Shown here one piece after another: positions 56,199-64,000 of a stretch of DNA of 64,000 nucleotides (the stretch's first letter is position 1; each line of letters opens with the position of its first letter). The translations under genes and the position numbers were made by a program. Under the pieces are notes generated by a model. That model was not told where the DNA came from, made no database searches, and worked only from the letters and a program-made list of their open reading frames with translations. Origin of the DNA: Palleronia pelagia (GTDB taxonomy: Bacteria; Pseudomonadota; Alphaproteobacteria; Rhodobacterales; Rhodobacteraceae); the NCBI RefSeq assembly GCF_900110115.1, contig NZ_FOCM01000004.1, positions 62,001 through 126,000 on the forward strand, in the 5' to 3' direction.

Positions 56199-57461
56199 TC
56201 ACGCCTCCGATAGGGCCGCCATCATGCGCGCCTTTTCGCCCACATCGTCGCGCCGGGCCAGGGCGGCGGCCAACCCTTCGAGCGAGGCGATGTCGTGGCC
56301 CGCGCGGAAGCTGTCCACGTGCGGCATCATCGCGGCGATGCCCCTGGCGCGCGGTGCGAAGCCGTCGAAGCGCAGCAGCGGGTTCAGCCAGATCACCTTG
56401 CGCGCCGTCAGGTGCAGCCGCCGCATCGCCGCCTCGAGCTGCGCGGGATCCCCCCGGTCGAGCCCGTCGGTGATCAGGAGCACGATCGCCCCCTGCCCCA
56501 TCACCCGGCGCGACCAGTCGCGGTTGAAGGTCCGGAGGCATTCGCCGATCCGCGTGCCGCCTTCCCAGTCCTGCGCTTCGGCCCCGGCGGCGGCCAGGGC
56601 GGCATCCACGTCGCGCTGACGCAGGTGGCGGGTGATGTTGGTCAGCCGCGTGCCGAAGGTGAAGGCGTGGACCTGCGCCCAGCCCGCGCCCTTCTCGTTC
56701 GCCACCGCGTGCAGGAAATGAAGCACGGCACGGGAATAGTGGGACATGGACCCCGAGATGTCGCAGATCGCCACGAGGTTGGGCCAGCGGATGCGCTGGT
56801 CGCGGGTGGCGAAGCGGGTGACGTCACCGCCCTTGCGCATGGCCGCGCGCATGGTGGCGGGCCAGTCGGGGCGCGCGCCGTTCGGCGCCGCGATGGTGCG
56901 GCGTGATTTCACGGGCTGCACCGGCAGGGTGAGGCGCGCGATCATGCGCTTTGCCCGCGCCATTTCGGCGGTGGACATCTGTTCGAAGTCCAGCGTGCGC
57001 AGCCGTTCCTCGTCGGACACGGTGCGCGAGGCATCGATCTCGATCAGGGTTTCCTGCTCGTCCTCGTCGGGCTGGGGCACGTCGTCGGCCTCGGCCCCGT
57101 CGAGCATGGCTTCGGCCGCCCGTTTCTCGGCCGGCTTCGCCGTGCGGTCTTCCTGCGTGCCGCGCACCGAGGGCAGCAGCCAGCTCATCATCTGCTCCAT
57201 GTAGCGCGGGTCGCGCCAGTAGAGCCGGAAGATCTGGTCGAACGTGTCGCGCTGGTCGGGCTTGGTGACGAAGCAGGCCTGCAGCGTGTAATAGAAATCA
57301 CGCCGGTCGGTGAAACCTGCCGCTTCGACCGCGCGGATCGCGTCCATGGTGCGGCCCGGCCCGATGGGCAGACCGGCCTTCCTGAGCGCCCGCGCGAACC
57401 AGGTGATGTTCTGCGCGAGCTTGGGGTTCTCGGGCAGTTCGAGTTCGGCGAGCTCTACCAT
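56199..57461 (-). CDS. coxE: CoxE-like von Willebrand factor A domain protein
   Basis: A 420-aa cytoplasmic protein. It has the N-terminal CoxE-like region (ITWFARALRKAGLPIGPGR and FYYTLQACFVTKPDQRDTF), a middle acidic stretch, and a VWA domain with the MIDAS motif DISGSMS and LLITDGLDRGD. In CO dehydrogenase clusters, CoxE works with the MoxR ATPase CoxD to mature the molybdenum-copper site. The gene starts 137 bp after the coxD-like gene, with a palindromic element between them. Confidence 0.9.
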   Translation of the reverse strand: MVELAELELPENPKLAQNITWFARALRKAGLPIGPGRTMDAIRAVEAAGFTDRRDFYYTLQACFVTKPDQRDTFDQIFRLYWRDPRYMEQMMSWLLPSVRGTQEDRTAKPAEKRAAEAMLDGAEADDVPQPDEDEQETLIEIDASRTVSDEERLRTLDFEQMSTAEMARAKRMIARLTLPVQPVKSRRTIAAPNGARPDWPATMRAAMRKGGDVTRFATRDQRIRWPNLVAICDISGSMSHYSRAVLHFLHAVANEKGAGWAQVHAFTFGTRLTNITRHLRQRDVDAALAAAGAEAQDWEGGTRIGECLRTFNRDWSRRVMGQGAIVLLITDGLDRGDPAQLEAAMRRLHLTARKVIWLNPLLRFDGFAPRARGIAAMMPHVDSFRAGHDIASLEGLAAALARRDDVGEKARMMAALSEA

Positions 57462-57477
57462 GGATGATCCATGATAA

Positions 57478-57521
57478 GGGGGGCGCCCCCCCCCCGCCCT
57501 GCGGGCCCCCCCGAAGTATTT
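57478..57521 (-). repeat. Palindromic intergenic element, copy 4 (reverse)
   Basis: On the minus strand it begins AAATACTTCGGGGGGG, then GCCCGCaGGGCGGGG and a long G run pairing with GCGCCCCCC. The layout is that of copies 1-3 with a more diverged sequence. It lies just upstream of the coxE-like start. Confidence 0.7.
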
Positions 57522-57598
57522 CACGACCAGTGATGATGCGCGCGCGGGCGCGGTGCCCCGATGGCGGGGACGGGCGGGGTCGAGGGCGCGGCAGGGCA

Positions 57599-58510
57599 TC
57601 AGGCGGCGTTCAACTCGGCGCGGACCTTGTCGAGCAGCTGCGTGGCCTCGGCGCCCTGCAGTTTCTGAATGTCGTCCTGGTACTTCAGGATTGCGCCCAG
57701 CGTGTCGGCGATGACCTGCGGGCTGAGCTCGATCATGTCGAGCGCCAGCAGGCATTTCGCCCAGTCGATCGTTTCGGCCACGCCCGGTTTCTTGAACAGG
57801 TCCTCGCTGCGCAGGGCCTGCACGAAGGCGACGACCTCGCGGCTGAGGTTCTCGGCGGCCTCGGGCGCGCGGGCGTGCAGGATCTCGATCTCGCGGTCGA
57901 AATCGGGGTAGTCGACCCAGTGGTAGAGGCAGCGCCGCTTCAGCGCATCGTGCACCTCGCGCGTGCGGTTGGACGTGAGGATGACGATGGGCGGCTCGGG
58001 CGCGCGGATGGTGCCGAGCTCGGGGATGGTGACGGCGAAATCGCTGAGCGCTTCGAGCAGGAAGGCCTCGAACGGGGCATCCGTGCGGTCGATCTCGTCG
58101 ATGAGCAGGACCGGCGCACCGCCCGGTTGCGGGCGCATGGCGTCGAGCAGCGGGCGCGAGATCAGGTAGTCCTCGGTGAAGAGCTCGGTCTTCAGTGCGT
58201 CCCGGTCGGCCCCACCCGTGGCCTCGGCGGTGCGGATCGCGATCATCTGCTCGGCGAAGTTCCATTCGTAGACGGCCGAGGCGGCGTCGAGCCCCTCGTA
58301 ACACTGCAGACGAATGAGCTTGCGGCCCAGCGCGGCGGCGATGGCCTTGGCGATCTCGGTCTTGCCGGTGCCGGCCTCGCCTTCCAGGAAGAGCGGGCGG
58401 CCCAGCTTCATCGACAGGAACGCCACCGTGGCAAGCGCGCGGCCGCAGACGTAATCCTGCCCCGCCAGCGCGTCCTGCACGGCATCGATCGACGCGGGAA
58501 TTTCGGACAT
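57599..58510 (-). CDS. coxD: CoxD-like MoxR-family AAA+ ATPase
   Basis: A 303-aa AAA+ ATPase. Walker A is GEAGTGKTE, Walker B is VLLIDEIDRTD, and EAFLLEALSDF with TSNRTREVHDALKRRCLYHW is characteristic of the MoxR/CoxD group. The start MSEIPASIDAVQ has AAGG upstream. CoxD is a chaperone ATPase needed to build the CuSMoO2 site of aerobic CO dehydrogenase; the VWA gene downstream is its usual partner. Other MoxR-VWA pairs have other targets, but the XdhC-like gene nearby supports the cox reading. Confidence 0.9.
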   Translation of the reverse strand: MSEIPASIDAVQDALAGQDYVCGRALATVAFLSMKLGRPLFLEGEAGTGKTEIAKAIAAALGRKLIRLQCYEGLDAASAVYEWNFAEQMIAIRTAEATGGADRDALKTELFTEDYLISRPLLDAMRPQPGGAPVLLIDEIDRTDAPFEAFLLEALSDFAVTIPELGTIRAPEPPIVILTSNRTREVHDALKRRCLYHWVDYPDFDREIEILHARAPEAAENLSREVVAFVQALRSEDLFKKPGVAETIDWAKCLLALDMIELSPQVIADTLGAILKYQDDIQKLQGAEATQLLDKVRAELNAA

Positions 58511-58605
58511 GCGGACACCTTCCTTCTGGGACACGCCTAGAACTGCACCCGCGGCGCGGAGGGTCAAGCAAGGCTAAGGTGGCATGGATCGCCCCCGCGG
58601 GCGGA

Positions 58606-59655
58606 TCAGCCGCGCGGCGCCTGGGCGTTCTGGTAGAGCGCGACGAGCTTCTGGGCCAGCCCCGGGGGCGGCGGACGGCTGCCCGCGGCCAGAAGCAGCC
58701 GGCCGTAGAGCTTGACCGCGTCGGGATCGGCCAGCGCGAGGCGGAAGGCCTCGGCGTGCCAGTGCCGGCAAGCGTCGCCGGCCGCGGCGACGCCGGGTAG
58801 GTCGCGCAGCCGCGCAAGCTCGACCGCCGTGCGCGGGGCCATGCGGGCGATGCTGTCTTCGCGCACCGTGTTGAAGTTCCGCTCCACCCAGTAGGTCAGG
58901 TCCACGGGCTTGTCGGTGTGGTTGGGCAGCCCGCGCCGCGCCTTGGCCAAGAACTCTTCGGCCGAGCGGACCGAATAGTGGTTCAGTTGCACGAGGTCAT
59001 GGGCGATGGGCGGCCCCCAGAGCATGATCTGGCCCTGGTTGCGCGCGACGCCCTCGGGCAGCGGCCGGCCCGACCCGTCGACCCAGCGCGGCGTGGCGCC
59101 ATCCTCCTGCTTCGGGCGGTGCACGCCCGGGCCCTTGAACGGCCCGCGGCGGCGGTAGAGCGTCTTGATGAAGCGCGACAGCGCCGGGTAAAGCGCATCG
59201 TCGGGGATGGCGCGAGTGAAGGCCTCGGTCGGCGGCGTCTCGGGCCGGGTGGCGTGGCCGGCATGCCCGAACAGCCGCCAGGGCAGCGCGACCGCGTCGG
59301 CGTCGAGGCCTGCCAGCATGTCCTGCAGCGTGTCGTGCGGCGCGCGCAGGTTGAGGTATTCGTCGCAGTCCAGGACGGCGATCCAGTCGGCCTGCGCGGT
59401 CAGGGGATGGTCGCGCGCGGCGCGCAGCGCGGCCCATTGGGGGCGCTTGCCCTCGGGGACACGGTTGCGGACATGCGTCAGTACCCCGCCGCCCTGTAGA
59501 AGGTCGAGCAGCGCGTCGCTGCCGTCGGCGCAGTCGTTGGTGAAGACGAGGAAATCCGTCACCCCGGCCCCACGGCAATGGGCCAGCCAGTGCAGGATGT
59601 TCGGCCCCTCGTCGCGCATGGTGGTGATGACGAGGATGCGCGGCGCCTCAGCCAT
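58606..59655 (-). CDS. Glycosyltransferase family 2-like protein
   Basis: A 349-aa protein that begins MAEAPRILVITTMRDEGPNIL and has FLVFTNDCADGSDALL and the metal-binding VLDCDEYLNL, the pattern of GT2-like proteins that start from an (M/K)xDE motif and carry DxD. It is related in its first 130 residues to the larger protein encoded at 60523-62382. The start overlaps the upstream gene by eight bases. Donor and acceptor are unknown; surface glycan synthesis is the likely context. Confidence 0.85.
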   Translation of the reverse strand: MAEAPRILVITTMRDEGPNILHWLAHCRGAGVTDFLVFTNDCADGSDALLDLLQGGGVLTHVRNRVPEGKRPQWAALRAARDHPLTAQADWIAVLDCDEYLNLRAPHDTLQDMLAGLDADAVALPWRLFGHAGHATRPETPPTEAFTRAIPDDALYPALSRFIKTLYRRRGPFKGPGVHRPKQEDGATPRWVDGSGRPLPEGVARNQGQIMLWGPPIAHDLVQLNHYSVRSAEEFLAKARRGLPNHTDKPVDLTYWVERNFNTVREDSIARMAPRTAVELARLRDLPGVAAAGDACRHWHAEAFRLALADPDAVKLYGRLLLAAGSRPPPPGLAQKLVALYQNAQAPRG

Positions 59656-60526
59656 GGGCGGGCTGCTCCAACCCTTCGCGCAAGGACGCGGCGTTGTGGG
59701 GCAGCCGACCGCCGAGGTCCGTCACAAGCTGGTCGAAGGCGGGCGCGAAAAAGGGCCAGCCGTGGTTGTGGGCGAAGCGGTGATAGTGGATCACGGCAGC
59801 GTCGTTGGGCTCGAACGCGCGATCCGAGATCGAGTAGTTGTAGCGTTCGTCCAGCACGGCGACCGGGATCCCGAACCGCGCGCAGGTGAGGGGCAGCGCG
59901 ATCTGGTCGAGCCACGGGCGTTTCTGCGCGATGGCCAGGTTCCAGTCGATATCGCGGGCGGTGTCGAACCAGCGGCGCGCGAAAGCGGGCGGCGCGCCTT
60001 CGCGAAACGCCAGGAACCCGGCGTTGTAATAGGGATAGAACTCGATCCGGCGACCGCGCGTCAGGCGTACGCGCTCGGTCGGGACCTCCATGCCGAAATG
60101 GGCGTAGGCGCGCGGCCAGCGCTCGTTGGTCTTGCCCCATGTGGGCTTGCCCTCGGGCACCGCCGCGATGCCGCCCTCGGGGGCAAGGCCGCGCAGGTCC
60201 AGGTCGCCGCCGATCAGCATGTCGGTATCGAAGAACACGCCCGTGTCACCGTCACGCGGGGCGAGACAGGCGAAGATCTTGTTGCCGTGGGGAAAGGGCT
60301 TCTTCCAGGTGTCGGCGGGGATGGCGATGGTCTCGACCCGGGCGCCCAGCCGGTCGTAGGCCGCGCGCAGGTCATCGGGGATGGCGCCATTTCCGGGCTC
60401 GGGCGCGTAGGCGACGATGTCGAGGTCGTGGACCACCCGCGCGCGCAGGGACGAGGCCAGGAGCAGCCCCTGCGCCGCCATGTCGGGCCCGTCGATGACG
60501 AAGAAGGCCGTGACGCGTTCGCTCAT
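59648..60526 (-). CDS. GT8-like glycosyltransferase
   Basis: A 292-aa protein: TAFFVIDGPDMAAQGLLLAS at the start, HGNKIFACLAP, the metal-binding VFFDTDMLIGGD (DxD), YPYYNAGFLAF, and a final VIHYHRFAHNHGWPF. This is the layout of family 8-type or related retaining glycosyltransferases. It overlaps both neighbours, so the three genes are co-transcribed. Substrate is unknown. Confidence 0.82.
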   Translation of the reverse strand: MSERVTAFFVIDGPDMAAQGLLLASSLRARVVHDLDIVAYAPEPGNGAIPDDLRAAYDRLGARVETIAIPADTWKKPFPHGNKIFACLAPRDGDTGVFFDTDMLIGGDLDLRGLAPEGGIAAVPEGKPTWGKTNERWPRAYAHFGMEVPTERVRLTRGRRIEFYPYYNAGFLAFREGAPPAFARRWFDTARDIDWNLAIAQKRPWLDQIALPLTCARFGIPVAVLDERYNYSISDRAFEPNDAAVIHYHRFAHNHGWPFFAPAFDQLVTDLGGRLPHNAASLREGLEQPAHG

Positions 60527-62382
60527 GGCGCGGGCTCCAACGGTTCGGGGCGGTCGTAGGCCGCGGCCACGGCGGGATCCACCGGCAGGCGGCGGGTATA
60601 GCCCAGCGCCTTCAGCACGGCCTCCCACGGTTTCAGCGCCGTGAACGCCTCGACCCAGAGCCGGCCGGTCAGCGCGACGAAGCGCGGGGTCAGGTCCAGC
60701 CCCGAAAGGGCCGCGCGCAACAGCTCGGGCGTCAGGCGCGGATCGCCCAGCGCGAGGAAGTCCACCTGCGTCTCGGACATCAGCGCCGCCAATGCCGCGC
60801 CGTCTTCCGCGATGTCGTCCGCCACCAGCCGCAGACGTTCGTTCTCGGTCAACCCGTTTCGCGCCCACAGCCGGTTGATGAAGGCGCGCAGATCGGCGCT
60901 GCCCTGTTGCAGCGTGATCCGCATGTCGGGGCGTTCGTTGGCCAGGTGGCTGCCGATGAAACCCGAGGTCGCGCCGATCTCGAGGTAATGGGCGAATTCG
61001 GGCAGCATTTTCGGAACGTTGCGCGCCAGGTTCCGCTCGAACTTGCCCTCGGTGATCTGGATCAGGCCCGGCGGGGTGAACAGCCGCGGATCGCAAGGCA
61101 GCTCGACCGAGTGGTTGCGGACCCATTCCATCGGCGGATCGGCGGTCATGTCGGGGATGTCGCGCACGTAGGTGTCCACCGGCAGGATCATGCGGTCCAG
61201 CGGCTCTTTCGCCTTCTCGTCGCTGCGCTTGATGGCCGCGCGCTTTTCCATGTCCTTCATCTTGGCGGCGATGGCCTCGGGGTCCCGTTCCTTCGGCGGC
61301 TTGGCCTCGACCTGGGTGATGGGGATCTGCGAGGCGGCGTTCAGCTCGGCCACGAAGGCCTCGTATTCGGGGCCGCCCTTGAACGCGGCCAGGCGCGTCT
61401 CGACCCGCTCCAACGCGGCGTGGTGCAGGCTGTTCAGCATCGGGTCCGTCAGCAGCCCCTCGAAGATTTCGCGCCGCCGGTCCGAGTAGCGCAGCATGGC
61501 GTCGTCGCGCACCTCGTTGCGGTCCTGCAGCGCCCAGTACTCGTGGTTGTACTTGTTGGCCTTGTTGTTGACGTTGCCGCGGAACTTGCGGATCGCGTAG
61601 CTGTCGACGGATTTCACGGCATAGTGGTTCATCTGCGCCCAGTCGTAGCCGATGGTGCGCACGATGGACCGCCAGCCGCGGAACTTGAAATACTCTTCCA
61701 TCTCGCGGCCCGAGCCGTTCAGCCACTTCACCGAATGGGGATAGTCGGTGTCGAGCGTCTTGTTCTTCATCTTCGGGCGGTGGATGCCCAGCTTCCAGTG
61801 CTCGGGTTCGAACTGGAACAGGGTCTTCACGCCCCAGCCCTTGTTCCACATGGGTGGCGCGGCCATCAGGTACTGCTCGGTCACGAAATCGCGCGACCAG
61901 TGCTGCACCCCGCCCGACCCGAAGATCCGCCAGGTGATGACCATGCCGTTGGCGCCCGCGTCCTTGATGCTGTCGATCATCCCGTCGAGGCTGCCGTCGC
62001 CGTGCTTGATGCACAGGAACTCGTCCGCGTCGAAGACCAGCACCCAGTCGCTCTCCATCACGACCGGCTCGTCCTGGGCATACTTGATGGCCGAGGGCTG
62101 CGGCTTCAGCCCCTTGGGAATGTCGTTGCGGCGGTGGTGGACCAGCCCAAGCTCGTCCAGCCGGATCAGCATGGTGTCGGTGCCGTCCGTGCAATCGTTG
62201 GTGTAGACGACCAGGTCGGTGAACCCGACGGCGATATGATGGGCCACCCATTCCAGAAGATAGGGCCCCTCGTCCTTCATCATCGACACGGCGGTGACGC
62301 GCCCGTGGCGAGACGTATTCGGCACGGGCATGGCCGGGGCTTCCGCCTTCACGGCCCCATCGGTCGTTTCAACGACTGGCAT
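60523..62382 (-). CDS. GT2-like glycosyltransferase with C-terminal methyltransferase-like region
   Basis: A 619-aa protein. The N-terminal 280 residues are GT2-like: SMMKDEGPYLLEWVAHH, VVYTNDCTDGTDTML, VLVFDADEFLCIKHG and IFGSGGVQHW. A linker with many charged residues (about 350-410) leads to a C-terminal part with YLEIGATSGFIGSHLANE and DFLALGDPRLTPELL that resembles a class I methyltransferase fold. The start is placed at MPVVETTDGA because GGAAGGGGG precedes it; ATGs at 62403 and 62427 are alternatives. First gene of the minus-strand glycosyltransferase operon. Confidence 0.82.
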   Translation of the reverse strand: MPVVETTDGAVKAEAPAMPVPNTSRHGRVTAVSMMKDEGPYLLEWVAHHIAVGFTDLVVYTNDCTDGTDTMLIRLDELGLVHHRRNDIPKGLKPQPSAIKYAQDEPVVMESDWVLVFDADEFLCIKHGDGSLDGMIDSIKDAGANGMVITWRIFGSGGVQHWSRDFVTEQYLMAAPPMWNKGWGVKTLFQFEPEHWKLGIHRPKMKNKTLDTDYPHSVKWLNGSGREMEEYFKFRGWRSIVRTIGYDWAQMNHYAVKSVDSYAIRKFRGNVNNKANKYNHEYWALQDRNEVRDDAMLRYSDRRREIFEGLLTDPMLNSLHHAALERVETRLAAFKGGPEYEAFVAELNAASQIPITQVEAKPPKERDPEAIAAKMKDMEKRAAIKRSDEKAKEPLDRMILPVDTYVRDIPDMTADPPMEWVRNHSVELPCDPRLFTPPGLIQITEGKFERNLARNVPKMLPEFAHYLEIGATSGFIGSHLANERPDMRITLQQGSADLRAFINRLWARNGLTENERLRLVADDIAEDGAALAALMSETQVDFLALGDPRLTPELLRAALSGLDLTPRFVALTGRLWVEAFTALKPWEAVLKALGYTRRLPVDPAVAAAYDRPEPLEPAP

Positions 62383-62450
62383 ATTGCCCCCTTCCACGCT
62401 CATCGCCGGATATCGTGACACGGCCATGCGGCGATTTTAAGGCTACTGGT

Positions 62451-62490
62451 CACGATCCGGCACAAATGAGACAAATCCGATGGGATCGTG
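62451..62490. promoter_or_regulatory. Inverted repeat in the divergent glycosyltransferase promoter region
   Basis: CACGATCC (62451-62458) and GGATCGTG (62483-62490) are perfect 8-bp arms, 32 bp centre to centre (about three helical turns), between divergently transcribed genes. It is a candidate operator acting on both directions. Confidence 0.5.
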
Positions 62491-62592
62491 CCGTTTTCCG
62501 CAATCTTGCCGCATTCCCGTCCTAAGCGTCTGCGAAACCCGATCATCATAAAGCCCCGCGCGCAATCGCGCGTGCAGCAAGGAGCAGGACAG

Positions 62593-63405
62593 ATGTCATC
62601 CCCGCAACGGCGCCCGGTCGCATCCCTCTGGATCGGCGAACGGCTGCAATACCTCAACCAGCTTTGCCTGGCGAGCCACGTGCAGCAGGGCCACCAGACC
62701 ATTCTCTATACCACCCACAAGGTCGAGAACGTCCCCGAGGGTGTCGAGGTGCGCGATGCGAACGACGTGATGGCCATCGACCTGGAGCTGGTGCAGGGCA
62801 CCTCGGCCTCGTTCTGGTCCAACGTCTTCCGCTACAAGATGATCAAGAAGGACGACGCGATCTGGATCGACTGCGACGCCTTCTGCCACCGCCCCTTCCC
62901 CGACGAGATGGACAATATCTTCGCCGGGCACGGCATGCGCGGCGCGCTGAACTGCGGCGTGGTGAAGATCCCGCGCGAGGGCGAGCTGATCGACATGCTG
63001 CTGGACTACTACGACAACCTCCCGGACTACCCGCCCTGGTTCAACAAGAATCAGCGCAAGAAGCTGGACCGCCAGAAGGACGACGTTCCGCATTCCGAGA
63101 AGATCTACAAGGCCGAGCGCACGGCGTTCGGACCGCAGGCCTTCACCTACTTCGCCCAGCAGACGGGCGACTACGACAAGGCGATGACGCCCGATGTGCT
63201 CTACCCGGTGCCGTTCCAGCTGAACGACATCTTCTACGACCCCCACGGGCGGGTCGAAGGCTGGTTCACCGACAACACGTTGTCGGTCCATCTTTACACC
63301 AACGGGACCAAGCCCTGGTGGCGCAAGAACCCGCCGCTGGAAAATTCCTACGCCTGGCGGATGTGCCAGCAAGTGGGGATCGACCCGAAGCAGGCGCTGG
63401 AATAG
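62593..63405 (+). CDS. Glycosyltransferase-like protein with DxD motif
   Basis: A 270-aa protein. The start MSSPQRRPVASLWIGERLQYL has AAGGAG upstream. It shows LQYLNQLCLASHVQQGHQ, WSNVFRYKMIKKDDAIWIDCDAF with a DxD-type motif, and LNCGVVKIPREGELIDML, a pattern like capsular or alpha-galactosyltransferase-like (GT32-type) proteins. The next gene begins four bases after its stop. Substrate is unknown. Confidence 0.8.
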   Translation: MSSPQRRPVASLWIGERLQYLNQLCLASHVQQGHQTILYTTHKVENVPEGVEVRDANDVMAIDLELVQGTSASFWSNVFRYKMIKKDDAIWIDCDAFCHRPFPDEMDNIFAGHGMRGALNCGVVKIPREGELIDMLLDYYDNLPDYPPWFNKNQRKKLDRQKDDVPHSEKIYKAERTAFGPQAFTYFAQQTGDYDKAMTPDVLYPVPFQLNDIFYDPHGRVEGWFTDNTLSVHLYTNGTKPWWRKNPPLENSYAWRMCQQVGIDPKQALE

Positions 63406-63409
63406 GGCC

Positions 63410-64000
63410 ATGGGTATCAGCCTGATCCCGGCCGCCTTTCTGCTGCGCCATGCGGCCCACGTGAAAGACGCGAAAAGCGGCGTGATTTTGGGGCGGCAGA
63501 AGCTGCACATGAAGCCAGGCGCGCTGGACCGGTTCGTGAAACTGGCGCAGGCCAGTGGATACGACGTCGCGCCCCAGGACCTGCGCCAGGAAGACGGGTT
63601 CACCGAGCGGCTGCTGGACGCCATCGGCTATCCCCGGTTGGAGGCGCTGGACTTCACCGATTCCGAAGGGGCCGAGCACGTCCATGACCTGAACCGCCCC
63701 CTGCCCGACGATCTGCAGGAACGGTTCGACCTGGTCATCGACGGCGGCACGACCGAGCACGTGTTCAACATCGGACAGGCCATCGACAATTGCTATGCCA
63801 TGCTGAAGCCGGGCGGACTGATGCTGGCCTACATCGCCTGCGACGGCTGGTTCGGACACGGCTTCTTCCAGACCGGGCCGGACGTGCCGTGGCGCTATTG
63901 GCATCACACCCGCGGATGCGAGATGCTCGAGGTCAGCGTGGTGGGACGCCGCACGCCGCGCAAGATCGTCTCCATCCCCGACCCCACGGGGCGCCGGCGC
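63410..64000 (+). CDS. Methyltransferase-like protein, 3' end outside the window
   Basis: An open frame of 197 codons from the ATG runs off the window edge without a stop. The ATG follows GGAATAGGGCC. It contains FDLVIDGGTTEHVFNIGQAIDN followed by CYAMLKPGGLMLAYIACDGW, the typical motif of class I SAM-dependent methyltransferases of surface-polysaccharide clusters. The frame continues the short operon started by the DxD glycosyltransferase gene. Acceptor is unknown and the C-terminus is missing. Confidence 0.75.
   Translation, partial: MGISLIPAAFLLRHAAHVKDAKSGVILGRQKLHMKPGALDRFVKLAQASGYDVAPQDLRQEDGFTERLLDAIGYPRLEALDFTDSEGAEHVHDLNRPLPDDLQERFDLVIDGGTTEHVFNIGQAIDNCYAMLKPGGLMLAYIACDGWFGHGFFQTGPDVPWRYWHHTRGCEMLEVSVVGRRTPRKIVSIPDPTGRRR

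Noticed and set aside
53923-56619. Long plus-strand frame over the OmpA-like gene
   Set aside because: The glycine/phenylalanine-rich repeats are only the complement of the Ala/Glu repeat codons of the real gene.

Overview
The window is GC-rich, densely coded DNA that reads as a chromosomal segment of an alphaproteobacterium, most likely a Rhodobacterales (Roseobacter-type) organism. The basis is family-level recognition of proteins and gene order: odhA-odhB-lpd, cysG-DUF2849-cysI-cysH-DUF934-fpr, ygiBC-type genes, cox-type maturation genes, and short palindromic intergenic elements of the AAATACCTCCGGGGG type. No phage, transposase, integrase or CRISPR array was seen. Most lone reading frames opposite real genes are high-GC shadows.

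Layout. 1-6.0 kb: the end of the 2-oxoglutarate dehydrogenase operon (sucA 3' part, sucB with two lipoyl domains, three small ORFs, lpdA). 6.1-8.1 kb: a Na+/alanine-type symporter and a universal stress protein. 8.6-24.3 kb: a twelve-gene minus-strand operon related to bacterial alginate biosynthesis, in the order algD, alg8, alg44, manC/algA, algG-like, algI, algJ, a Sel1-type protein, algX, algF, a large Sel1-type protein, algL-like. Two LuxR-type regulators lie upstream (24.4-25.8 kb). 26.0-27.1 kb: a short-chain dehydrogenase under a TPP riboswitch with a matching promoter. 27.1-32.1 kb: a DUF1190 lipoprotein with a glutathionylspermidine-synthase-like enzyme, a Ca2+/Na+ antiporter, a HAD phosphatase and xylulokinase. 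32.2 kb: tRNA-Gly(TCC), then an MsbA-like ABC exporter and an acyl-CoA synthetase. 36.4-42.2 kb: YnfA and an oligopeptide ABC importer. 42.6-48.8 kb: an Lrp regulator divergent from a sulfate-assimilation operon. 48.8-53.8 kb: an Ala/Glu-rich lipoprotein, infC with a probable ATC start, an endonuclease/exonuclease/phosphatase protein, a molybdopterin-binding protein and an XdhC/CoxF-like protein. 54.1-58.5 kb: a repeat-rich OmpA-like protein, then CoxE-like VWA and CoxD-like MoxR proteins. 58.6-64.0 kb: glycosyltransferases and methyltransferase-like proteins, two divergent groups.

The most interesting system is the alginate-like operon. The precursor enzyme (AlgD), the polymerase (Alg8) and the acetylation machinery (AlgI/J/X/F) keep their catalytic motifs. 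By hand alignment, the G-forming epimerase homologue lacks the DPHD motif, the AlgL homologue has Leu where the catalytic His should be, the Alg44 PilZ region lacks the c-di-GMP-binding residues, and the isomerase half of ManC has lost its metal site. AlgE is absent, and the two Sel1-type proteins appear not to be lipidated. I infer an acetylated polymannuronate-like exopolysaccharide, neither epimerised nor lysed by these proteins, controlled by the adjacent LuxR-type regulators rather than through Alg44-bound c-di-GMP. All of this comes from reading by eye; no database search was run.
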